64,000 nucleotides of DNA from assembly GCA_001466705.2 (NCBI GenBank), contig LATX02000176.1:186001-250000 (forward strand). Direction: 5' to 3'. This document shows positions 11,901-21,660 of the stretch, piece after piece. A program made the translations under genes and the position numbers. How positions within the stretch are numbered: position 1 is the first letter of the stretch; each line of letters opens with the position of its first letter. The stretch is from Moniliophthora roreri (Eukaryota > Basidiomycota > Agaricomycetes > Agaricales > Marasmiaceae). The notes under the pieces are model-generated. The model did no database searches. It had not been told where the DNA came from and saw only the letters and a list, made by a program, of their open reading frames with translations.

Positions 11901-13268
11901 TGCACTCATGAGTACAAATGTTCCAAAACCCGTTTGATGACAGGGACACACCTGACGACGTTTCGTGGCCAGCGATCATGAATGTCAATAACTGCAGGCG
12001 TGGATGAGTACACTCGCATGGATATATTATTTGCTCACATTATTGATGATTGACTCGTCAGACAAGCCTTCTCCCGTCTTTGGGTCCCTTCCATTAAGCA
12101 TGATGTTGAGGATATCTTTCTTTTCGGTAGGGTTTGCTTTCCTATCCGCGACAACTATGTGTGAATGTCGTGGTCAGAAGGCAGGTATATATCATAAGAA
12201 AAATCGAGACTCACTCTTGGTAGCGAGATCTTTCATCAACTTGATGTCGGCTTCGTATTTAGCATTCTCAGACGTTTTCATCGCTTGAATGAGAGCGGGA
12301 CGGCTTGATCGAACAAAGGTCGCACTCAGAAAGTCGGCCATGGAGGTTGAGAACGGCGGCGTGTGTTCCTGGATGGGATGACGGAATCATAGCTCAGTGG
12401 AACTGTTGTGATAATATTAGACAGTAGGATGCTAACTGTATAGAACGAATTCAAACTAATGCAAGTCAGAATACACGACTATTCGCATTCAGACACTACT
12501 CACCGATAGGACATGCAACAGAATGCTAGTGTGTCCAATGTCACTCTGGTGAAGTCGTCAACCGGATCGATGATGTATTCAGGTCCAAAGCTGATCTAAC
12601 ATTGAGGCAAGTCTCGAGAGAATCCACGCAATTATCATACCGTTCCCACTGTTCAAACCACGCCTCAGTGCTGCTTCATGCTTCAATACACGATGCTACT
12701 TACCTTGAGAAATAGTTGACTGCATATATCGCGCATGTCTTCCATCATCCCGCGGATCGATAGGGTGCCAAATGCGGGCATCAAAAGACGATCTTCGAGG
12801 GTAAGGAGGGTAAGGATGAGACAAATGCATTTTATAACCAGCAGCACATACGGGCAATACCCCAGTTCGGCTCGCCTTCCATGGCCTGTACAGCGAGATA
12901 ACCGTTCAACTCTGTGTGCCTCAAAGAGAGAAGTATTCTTGACTCACCGTAAACAGCCCGTCTCCAACGAGATCACGAACGTTATACAACGCGCCTCCAA
13001 CAGCTTTCCTGAATCTCTTTTCGTCTGATACTTCATTGATCAATGCGTTTGAGTTGAGGTTGACGGAAATGCTGCCTGTCAAGAATTGTGGGTCAAATGA
13101 AACAGTATTGTAGACGGCGAAATCGTACTCACCCAGGATGTCAAGCTGATATATCTCACCAAACTGCTTCGCCAAAAGGATGAAGCCCCTAAGAGGCACT
13201 TCTGTATCTATGGAGGTAACATTCCCAAGGAATGGAATAGTGCGAGGTTGAGGAATTGGGGTTGTCAT
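8923..13268 (-). CDS. CYP505-type P450:NADPH-P450 reductase fusion (fatty-acid hydroxylase family)
   Basis: A self-sufficient, probably soluble enzyme related to bacterial P450-BM3 and fungal P450foxy, which hydroxylate fatty acids or alcohols near the chain end using NADPH. The start is the ATG at 13268 ([16 protein letters not shown]), with no membrane anchor. Domains in order: P450 with I-helix [10 protein letters not shown] (about 11960), K-helix ESLR (about 11740) and haem motif [17 protein letters not shown] (about 11290); linker [21 protein letters not shown]-binding flavodoxin [15 protein letters not shown] (about 11010); FAD domain [13 protein letters not shown] (about 9740); NADPH-binding [15 protein letters not shown] (about 9520); C-terminal [20 protein letters not shown], ending at 8923. 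About fifteen short introns are present. All cofactor motifs are intact, and the gene fills the family's usual length of a little over 1000 residues. The SDR gene upstream has the same orientation. The substrate is inferred from family only. Confidence 0.93.
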
Positions 13269-14187
13269 GTAGCTTCAAGAGTGAGGAATTCCACTGGTGG
13301 CGAAAGCTGCCTGTTTATATGGATTCTGTGGCGTCGGAGAGATCAATCTATTTTCGAAATCGAGAGCGGCTTGCTACGGCGTTTTTGAGAGGATGAATTT
13401 TCGAGTGGATTGTATGTCTGGACTCGAATTCATTTCTTATGGCAGATAAGACCATCAGAGTTCAGTTTTTTGACGTCGAAAAGTCGAATGAATTTTGATA
13501 TTAGCAACCAGGGTGCCTCGTACGGCTTGCTTCGGTGAAGGTGGGTACAAAGTGTCCAAATTCAAAATGACTATCACCCAAGCGGCACTCAAGTTACCGG
13601 CAAGACGGAGTTTATTACCGGAGTCCGCACACGCATCAGACAAACCAGATTTGACGCAAATGAGGTATACGCTGTTACGCTGGTTTGCGACTAGCGGTAC
13701 TTTACACGACTGTCACACTGTAATGTTCAGGAATCTAGCTGGTCGTCGGGCTGCATTGAGGCGCTGATAAGCGTATCGGCCGAGTAGTTGCTGACGTCTG
13801 GAAAGATTAATGATGTCCACCTTCGAGGCTTGGAAGCGCCGGTTTTGTGGTCTCGGAGTCAGCATAATCTGCACTCTCAAGAGACGCTACACTCAATCCG
13901 GATCGTGGATTTCATAACGTCTTCTTAGTCTACGTTTACGTTGGGCTTCCTCCGCAAAGCACCGTTTTTCGGAATAGAGCTTGAACTCAACCTTTGGGAT
14001 AAGATTCGGAGGTGAGGCTGAGGTTGTAAGGGTGATTGGTTCTCAGACCTCCGGGGAACGGTATGTTCGCTTGTCTTTGTAACGTTCAACCTTCAGTGCC
14101 AACGTATCACCCTCAGTGTATTGTAAGGATGGGCTTGAAAGAGAATCAGAATATTCTAGTATTTCAGCGCAAGAGTACACATATACA
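13269..14187. other. Intergenic region upstream of CYP505
   Basis: About 920 bases between the SDR stop and the CYP505 start. It should contain the CYP505 promoter and the SDR 3' region. Short open frames occur but none resembles a protein. No repeat was recognised. Confidence 0.5.
13314..13320 (-). promoter_or_regulatory. Probable TATA box of the CYP505 gene
   Basis: On the minus strand CATATAAA lies about 45 bases upstream of the CYP505 start codon. Position and sequence fit a core promoter. No transcript evidence is available. Confidence 0.4.
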
Positions 14188-15341
14188 TTAAGCTGAGAGG
14201 TTGACCAGGTTATGGCCTCCATCAACTCGAATAGTAATCCCGTTTGTATAGGAGCCCCCAGCTGACGAAAGATATAGCGCAACGGCCGCAATTTCCTCTT
14301 CCCTACGTATCGGAGTCAAGTCAGCACCCCGAGTCAATAACTTCACTTGAGGCGTTGCTCACCTTCCAGGTCGCTTCGCTGGTGAAGGATTCACAGCCCC
14401 AGGCATGGGCTTCTTCATCACCTCACTCAACACCACTTCCGGTCCAGCTAGTTGTGAAGGGAAAGGCCCCGGTGATATTCCATTGACACGAACTGGGATC
14501 TCGTGCAAAGCGAACTCGGTGGCAAGCAGTGTCGTCAGATGGTCTAATGCGGCCTTTGTCGAGCCGTAGGGGATCTTTCAATTTGATAAGTTGAGTAATT
14601 CCTATAGCTATGATCATACTTACTGCAGAAAACGACGTCCTTAACGTTCCCATAATACTCGAAATGTTGATGATGCTGCTGGTTTCGCCATCGCCCCTCG
14701 CACGAGCAGCTTTCTCCAGGAGCGGCAAAAACGCTGTAGTGACAAAGAACGGCGCAACAGAGTTGAGCGTAAACACATCTTGCCATTCGCTGAACTGATG
14801 TTGGTTGAAGAGGGCTTGACCGAGGTTTTGGTTCTCTGGAGCAGATTTATCAACGAGGAAAGGCGACGCGGGGCCAACGATTCCGGCACTGTAGAGAGAA
14901 GATTGGATGAAATGGCTCAAATAAATGAGCGGAATATGCTTACTTGTTCACCAAGATATCTAGCTTGCCCTCGGTCTCTTCGATAACCTTTACACCACTC
15001 GCAATGGATTCCTTGTTAGTCACGTCCATCGGAAGGCTAGAGGGAACATAAATCAGGATGATGAGTCGAACGGGAGATTACGCCACGCACGCCACGAGCC
15101 CCGGATTATGCTCGACGGCTTCCTTAAGCACATCTGCACGTCGACCGGTGATGTAGACCTTTGCGCCATTGGCTGCAAATCCCCGGGCCATCATCAGTCC
15201 CCTGGAAGGCGAATCAGTCTTCATCAAACCAGGAAAACACGATAGAACATACAATCCAGTACCACCACCAGTAACAAGGGCAATTCGTCCTTGGAGATTG
15301 GCCCAGTTTGCTGCGTTCAAGGTTGAGTTAGAGCCAGACAT
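14188..15341 (-). CDS. Short-chain dehydrogenase/reductase (classical SDR)
   Basis: An NAD(P)H-dependent oxidoreductase with a Rossmann fold. The start is the ATG at 15341 (MSGSNSTLNAANWANL). The nucleotide motif TGGGTGLG is formed across an intron whose donor is GTATGT. Next come GFAANGAKVYITGRR; the serine strand SSIINISSIMG (about 14660); the catalytic pair as YGSTK (about 14570) in the form Y-x3-K; then NGISPGPFPSQL. The C-terminus is YTNGITIRVDGGHNLVNLSA with TAA at 14188-14190. The Ser-Tyr-Lys set is complete, so activity is expected. The fold and sequence resemble fungal proteins usually named RhlG-like or 3-oxoacyl-ACP-reductase-like, but the substrate cannot be assigned. Same orientation as CYP505, which it precedes by about 0.9 kb. 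An alcohol made by the P450 could be its substrate (inference). Confidence 0.9.
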
Positions 15342-16395
15342 CTTTCTTCTAGTTCTTTCGCTTGTGAATGTGGGGACTTCTGCTATGATAAACTCGAGCA
15401 GTCGACCAGAGGTTCTTATACTTGAGCTTCGCTGAGGATGACAAAAGTTTTCCTGCTGAGGCTGACAGAGTGTTCTATGCCGAGCATCGGGAAATGATTC
15501 ATACAGATGCGAGAAATATGAGATGATAAAAGATTAAGAGGGCGTTCCATTGCCGCAGAGTCGGGGAATGAGTCAGGTAAATGCAAAAAAACATAAGAAA
15601 AAGAGTTTAAGTGCAGTTAACCCATGGGTCCGAGGTGGAGGACAGCATAACGGGTGTGGTGGTGGTTCCACGGAAAGACGGATAGAGCAAGATCGATATT
15701 GACAATGCTGTCTGATATCCCCATTTGGTTCGAAACTTCTTGCGATGCTGTGCTCCTTTGACAGCGAGTATTCAAGGCGAGTGTCACGATGCGTACAGCA
15801 GTTTCAATATCAATCCCACTTTCTCACTGACCACCATGTCACGATTCCGCTGTGCTATTCGCAGGATACTGGGAAGGGATGTAGGAGATATGGTCCCAGG
15901 GTCCTTATTCTAGTTCGGGACGATGGGTACGTACGTGACGAACAGCTCGTAGCTTGGAACCCGCTGATATTAAAGCTTATTGGTGTACTAGATGCGGTCA
16001 GTTATAGCATATCAAGCCATCAACAAAAGTTGCTCGACTCTCTAGTACCGATGTCAGTTCATCCCGTCGGCTTGGAAGAATAATGAAAAGAAGATGCAGA
16101 CCTGGTCTACGTGCCGGGCTTAGGCATGGAACTCAAACATCTTAACGTTTAACGTTCGTGCTCTGCATTCAAGCTGGAGGCAAACAGAAGCTCAGAGCTG
16201 TGGCTCGCTGTAAGTAGGAGCAGTGGCAGTGGCAGTGACATGGGAAACGAGGTCCAGCCCTATTTTGGTCATCATTCCCTTCTTGCTTCCTCCCACCATC
16301 TTGTCGCTTCGGGTGGACTATTGTCAGTAATCCCCTGTTTTTTCCTCTTGACTATGATTTGAACACTAGTTTGTAAGATCACTTCTTGGGGGTTT
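15342..16395. other. Intergenic region between SDR and F-box genes
   Basis: About 1.05 kb between divergent start codons, presumably carrying both promoters. Short open frames at 15725-16083 show no recognisable protein. No repeat or RNA gene was seen. Confidence 0.5.
15413..15421 (-). promoter_or_regulatory. Possible TATA element of the SDR gene
   Basis: The minus-strand sequence GTATAAGAA lies about 72 bases before the SDR start codon. Weak but suitably placed. Confidence 0.3.
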
Positions 16396-18372
16396 ATGTG
16401 CAGGAGAGGCACCACAGTTGAAATGACGGATCAACAACCATTGCGGTTGTTCGTTGGTAAGTGCTGGCACATTCTTACCTTCAGATTGAGCACTGACTCC
16501 ATACCCTCGCTAGATCGGCGCGGCACAGACGTGGAAAAACAGATACCTCAGCATGATCTCGAAACCTCGCAGAACCTCGTCAGCCGGCTTCCCCCCGAGA
16601 TACTGATATACATCTTCTCTTTAATCGTCCACTCAACCAATCGTAACTTTTATATTATCCGAAACTTCGATGACCGTTACTGGTTTCACTTCAGTCATGT
16701 CTGCCGTGACTGGCGCACAATTTCGTTGAACTGCACCTCCTTGTGGACTAGACCCGATTTCGACTACCCCTGCCTTGCCGAAGAAATGATTGAGAGGTCG
16801 AGGCCGGCACTCCTTGATATTGACATTGGTCATTTCCTTGATCTGAAGAAATGGTATATCAAGGAGAAAGCGATTGCCAAGGCCCTCCATGAGCCAGAGC
16901 GCATTCGGAGCTTGCACATGAAGTTCCAATTCATGAATAGGGAACCAATACATGAACTCTTCTCGCTGCTCACGAATGTCGATACACCGTTTTTGCGCTG
17001 TCTGGAGATTTGGAGTACCAACGATGTCACCCTTCCAGTAGGGTTCCTTAAAGGACATGCACCCCAAATAGACCATCTTCAACTTCATGGCTGCAGCATC
17101 CCATCCGACGGCTTACGCCTTGACCAAATTACGTCTCTGAAATTGGATAATGTCCGCGATCGACCTTTCTTCGATGTGCTCCAAAGAACCCCACAACTAG
17201 AAACGTTGGCGATCACGCATCCCATGTTGCAAGATGTCGATCTAAATGGAAGAGTCGTCTTTTTACCTCTCCTCCGAAACTTCCACCTCGGATTGGATGA
17301 TCGTTGCACTCCAGACATACTCTTCTTTCTCTATTCCTCATTTCCTAAAACGACTCGAATATCCATCGAATGCGGTTACTCGCCGAAGGACAACTTTTCC
17401 AACCATTTTCAAGCCACGATGAACGCCATCTCGAGCCTGATCGAGTCTTCAACGACCTCTGGTTCAGACCAGCGAGTTATTAAGGCTCTCGACCTTCGTA
17501 TCAGAGGTCCGCATCCCCGCCTCGGCGATTTAGACACAAGAGACAGCCTGGTCATACTAGAGGCTTGGAATACCAACGAACTACCCGTCAGTGTCAATGG
17601 GTATCTCGCTCCAGTTATTCCTTCACATTTTCGTGTTCAAGTGCGGTGGAAGTGGGGTGGTTTACGCGATTGTGCACCGGAACCTCCGTATGAGGCATGC
17701 TTAGAAACATTCCTATATGGTTTACCCCTGTCCTCGTTAGAAACACTCTGCTTTGGCGTACGGTTGGGTAAACATTCATGTGTTCGAACAAGGAACGACG
17801 TTCTTGAAGCATGTCTCCGACCCCTTCGGCAGTCTTCTAGCCTTCGTAATATATGTTTAGCAGATGATTGGTCAGACGAATGGTGTCCTTCTGCTGTTGG
17901 GTTGAATCTCGGGGTTGGGTGGATGGATACGATGGAGTTGGCATCGCGGCCGGAAAAACCTGCATTTCCGGCTTTGGACACGCTTTCCCTCCTGCGTGTA
18001 AATTTTCGACAAAGAGAGAAGATTGTGCACAAGTTGTTAGTGGAGATTATGGGTATACGCCAACGGTATGGTCCGCGTCTGCCGAAGCTTATCCTGAAGC
18101 GGTGTCCGAATGTTACCCGGGCAGATTTTATCTGGCTTGAGAAATGCTTTGAAGAGGTGGATTGGGATGGCTTTAGAACTCCTCCCTGGGTTTGGGAGGG
18201 GGCATCGAGTCGGTCGATTAGGCTGAGGAAGGGACTGGAAAGTAATTGGATTTTTGCATTAGCCTGGAGGCTTTGGATACCTCGTGTCAATGCAACTTTC
18301 ACGTATCGTTTCGCGGTCCTAGGATATGTGTTTGCTTTCATTTGTACAATTCAACTTGGCATCGTAGCATAG
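16396..18372 (+). CDS. F-box protein with leucine-rich C-terminal region
   Basis: A likely substrate receptor of an SCF ubiquitin ligase. The F-box lies near residues 55-110: NLVSRLPPEILIYIF, then FSHVCRDWRTISLNCTSLWT. The remainder has irregular leucine-rich stretches, for example LDQITSLKLDNVRD and LETLAITHPMLQDVDL, usual for agaric F-box families. The long ORF starts at 16396, but MTDQQPLRLFV at 16423 is an equally good start. Bases 16457-16513 (GTAAGT to CTAG) look like a 57-base intron that happens to be open, joining LRLFV to DRRGTDVEK. The last 22 residues are hydrophobic (GYVFAFICTIQLGIVA), which could be a membrane tail and would be unusual for a soluble SCF adaptor. The partner and target are unknown. 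Confidence 0.85.
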   Translation: MCRRGTTVEMTDQQPLRLFVGKCWHILTFRLSTDSIPSLDRRGTDVEKQIPQHDLETSQNLVSRLPPEILIYIFSLIVHSTNRNFYIIRNFDDRYWFHFSHVCRDWRTISLNCTSLWTRPDFDYPCLAEEMIERSRPALLDIDIGHFLDLKKWYIKEKAIAKALHEPERIRSLHMKFQFMNREPIHELFSLLTNVDTPFLRCLEIWSTNDVTLPVGFLKGHAPQIDHLQLHGCSIPSDGLRLDQITSLKLDNVRDRPFFDVLQRTPQLETLAITHPMLQDVDLNGRVVFLPLLRNFHLGLDDRCTPDILFFLYSSFPKTTRISIECGYSPKDNFSNHFQATMNAISSLIESSTTSGSDQRVIKALDLRIRGPHPRLGDLDTRDSLVILEAWNTNELPVSVNGYLAPVIPSHFRVQVRWKWGGLRDCAPEPPYEACLETFLYGLPLSSLETLCFGVRLGKHSCVRTRNDVLEACLRPLRQSSSLRNICLADDWSDEWCPSAVGLNLGVGWMDTMELASRPEKPAFPALDTLSLLRVNFRQREKIVHKLLVEIMGIRQRYGPRLPKLILKRCPNVTRADFIWLEKCFEEVDWDGFRTPPWVWEGASSRSIRLRKGLESNWIFALAWRLWIPRVNATFTYRFAVLGYVFAFICTIQLGIVA

Positions 18373-20660
18373 TGAATGAGAATTCAGTTTGATTGTGCAA
18401 TACCCCACGGAAGTCTTACCACTTGGAAGGTATTGTGTTTGACATTGTCAATCACCCACTGTCGGGTTCGCCGCCTCCCATTCTCATTCCTTGAATTGTA
18501 AACTTTGCATGGCATTCGGGGCTGCCCCATAAGAAGTCAATGAAGGAAAAGAGTTGTACTAGATCAAGTCAACATTTGTGGTCCTGCAAAAAGCTGTTTC
18601 AACTTCAACTTGTTCAGATCAACTCTCTATATGTTTACTATTTTCCGATGTATTGAAGCACAGTACCTGTACTATACAAATCTAGTTACATTAGTTATTG
18701 TATTACTTGCATCCTGTAATCAACTACACCACATTGAAACAATGTGTATAACACACTCCACAGTATGCACTATAGTCATAAGAGTGCTTTATCATCCAGT
18801 AGGAGTATTGTAACCTCATGTACAATACAGTAGAACTCATGTACTACACATATATACCTTTTTCTACCTACAGATGACCACATTGTGTCTCACTAAGACA
18901 CATTGTTCTTGGATACTTTCTCTCACAAGTATTCAGTAGCTTACATCCATAGCTTACTAGGTTTCACCATTTATCCATGGAACTTATCCTTTAGAGTAGT
19001 ATAAAAGAAAGCATATATGTAGCTACATTTTTTAGTTCAGTTCAATCTATATTGACTACTCTGCACATTGCACCTCTACAACCCTCAAGGTTCTAGCAAG
19101 CCCTCATACAAATGTGAGTTGAGCACATTCCACTGCACTTTACGTCTCTGTTTCCTCTCAACAGGTTATGGGCCCCACATTGACAAATGTGTTAATGGAC
19201 ACTCCAAGGGGGTACTGGGCTGCCAATCCCATACTGGAGGTAGGTAGGTAGGTAGGTAGGTTCCACCTGGAGGGCTGAAAATATTTTTTGCCACCCACTG
19301 GGAATATGATTTTCAGTACTCCAGAACAATGCCATCAAATGCACTCACACAGGCTTCATCTCATCTCAGACCATCCTTCCCCATTGTTCTCTGCTATGAG
19401 GACCTCCCAAATCCAACCAAGACCCACAAGATCCACTGAAAGTACTTGAACAAAGTTTATCAACCAATATAGAGCCAGCATTAGGAACAGAGGCAGCATC
19501 TGGGTGCAGCGGGCATTCTACATGTAAGTGGATGGCAATCCTCAATTTTGAGTGCATTTGTGGTGAAACTGTGTCATCGGAGGAGCAGATGGATGCTATG
19601 GACTGTTAGTTGCATGAGGGCTGGGTGTGAAACACTTTGGGTAAGTTTGTGTTTATTACATGCTGAATTGGGTCCCAGACTTACATATGCCATTTACAGT
19701 ACCATATCCAATGCCTCAAGAGTGATGAGGACTTTACAAATCACCACTGGGCATGTAAGGCTTGTCGAGCAATGAAGAGATGACGGTAGTACAGGAGAGT
19801 CTGGACTTGCTTATGAAGTACATACCATATACAGTAAATATGTCATGTGAAGGTAGGTAAGTCTCTTGCTTAGGTCAAAATAAAAAAAGGTACCTCCGGT
19901 GTTAATTTGGATTTTTGGCACCCTCTTGGGACACTCATTCTCATTGGTCAATGATGAATGGGACCATTACTCTTGTCAAGTGCTCATAACCTGAGATCTT
20001 GCAAGAGGTACCTGTGTAGTTGATGCCTTAACTGCACAATCACAGGTTCTAGTTGGTCATAATTTGCTTGGAGGGATGGTCAAGTTTCTTTTTCCTTCTT
20101 TGTATACCTTAAGCCCAGTAAAGCAGCTTCTAACATATATACAAACTTCATTCTCCTATATTTGGAATTACCTGGATATTAGGCAGAACCAACTGTTGGC
20201 CTTATTTTCTTCACTGGAACATGGGTTAGCCCATTCAGCAATAAACCGGTAGTCATCCTGGTGAGCTGGAGGGTCTCACAACTAGGTTCTGGCATCTAGA
20301 TAGAATGGCCTTGTGCTAAAGCCTTCATCTATAGAAGGGGTTGTTTAAATAATTACATATCATTTTTGTAAATAATGCCCCCTGATTGTCTGTAAGTCCC
20401 TTAAACATCTCTATAAGGATTTGATGGATCTGGCAGATTATGATCCTTGAAATCAAACCTTATTTAGACTTTCTATGGCAATCAGATTTTGTATATACCA
20501 TAGTAATGTCAGTCCAGGTGATGAGACCAGATGACATGAAGGAAACACTGTTGACCAAACATATGAGGATTCATTAGCATTCTTGTCAATAAAGGCTCCA
20601 TTTACCTAAAAGTCAAACCAGCACTTACACCCTCCTTTCCTATAGCCTTTTATCAATAAC
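18373..20660. other. AT-rich non-coding stretch, start of the repeat domain
   Basis: Base composition turns AT-rich soon after the F-box stop. The stretch contains a short TAGG microsatellite at 19238-19262 and short open frames without recognisable protein. A copia 5' LTR would be expected near the right edge, but its copy partner is not in the window and no LTR borders could be set. Otherwise nothing is recognised. Confidence 0.4.
19238..19262. repeat. (GGTA)n microsatellite
   Basis: Five to six tandem copies of the tetramer GGTA/TAGG, directly visible. Simple repeat with no assigned function. Confidence 0.85.
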
Positions 20661-21660
20661 AACATCTAACTCTCCAAATTAAATTCCCCAAGTCAACCTT
20701 GCTGATAACACTGTTCATGTTAGGAATGCTAATGGTGAAGCAGGCATTCCTGTTTATCTCTATGCACCTTTCAAAATCATGCAACCAGTTTTGGTTTATG
20801 GTTCTTCTATTGGCAATACATCGAGATTATTAGTTGTTCCCATCTTTAATGGTGACGATTTCAGAGAATGGAAATGTAACACCCTGGCATATCTCAATCT
20901 GGCCAGAGCTTCCTATGCTCTCACCAATGTTGCACCTCAGCTAGTCACAGTGGGTGATACCACAACTGCAGCTGACCCTGAATTAGTCAAAGAATGGTGA
21001 ACTTCCAATCCCCAAGCCCTTGGCCTATTTCAGCTCAAATTGAGTCCCACACTGCAGTGGATAATTAAAGCCACTGCTAAAGAAACTTGGGACACTTTGA
21101 AAGCTGAATATGATGAACCTAGTCTACCAGAAGTTTTTAGTTACTTCCAAGGTCTCATCTCAGCATGTACTGCCAAAGGTCAAAATCCCACTCATAGTGT
21201 CAATATCATCAGACAATGTGTTGCAAAATTAGCAGAGAATAAATTCAAACTTCCTGCCAATTTCCAGGCCATGTTTCTGCTTAATTCACTTCCTTGCTCA
21301 TATGAAGGAGTTAAAACCCAGATGTTTGTCTCTTATACCAGTGAAGCCTTTACCTTTGACAAAATCCTCTCTTTTGTCAATGCTGAATATAATAGATGGA
21401 GTTGCTGCTTTTGCCACTCAGATCTCTGGAGTACAGAGGTACACTGGAAAGAGTCTGGATTGGAATGGACAGAAGTTCAGAACATGCAACCCCAATCCAA
21501 ACTCTGGGAACAAAGGAAACAAACCCAATAAAGGGAAACAGCCTGTGCAACCCCAGCAGCAACAGCAGTCTAATAACAAGGGAAAGAAGTTGAACAAGAA
21601 AGGAAAAGAAAAGAAGCCTAATGGTGCTATCTCTGTCATGATGGCTAAAATCACAGATTT
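20661..21660 (+). pseudogene. Ty1/copia gag, decayed
   Basis: The reading begins about QVNLADNTVHVRNANGEAG and continues VVPIFNGDDFREWKCN, a copia capsid start (Gag/UBN2-like). A TGA at 20998 follows a Trp codon; the same frame continues TLQWIIKATAKETWDTLKAE and LNSLPCSYEGVKTQM, hallmark copia Gag text. Near 21390 the frame moves by one base, and the nucleic-acid-binding tail is a Lys/Gln/Asn-rich stretch (KGKQPVQPQQQQQ) rather than a CCHC zinc knuckle. Gag would coat the element RNA in cytoplasmic particles. This copy cannot make it. Confidence 0.8.

Noticed and set aside
17637..18341. 234-codon minus-strand open frame inside the F-box gene
   Set aside because: Antisense to a coherent F-box protein; composition and absence of any motif indicate a shadow frame.
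19241..19262. GGTA repeat considered as telomere-like sequence
   Set aside because: Fungal telomeres are usually TTAGGG; this is a four-base microsatellite of few units.
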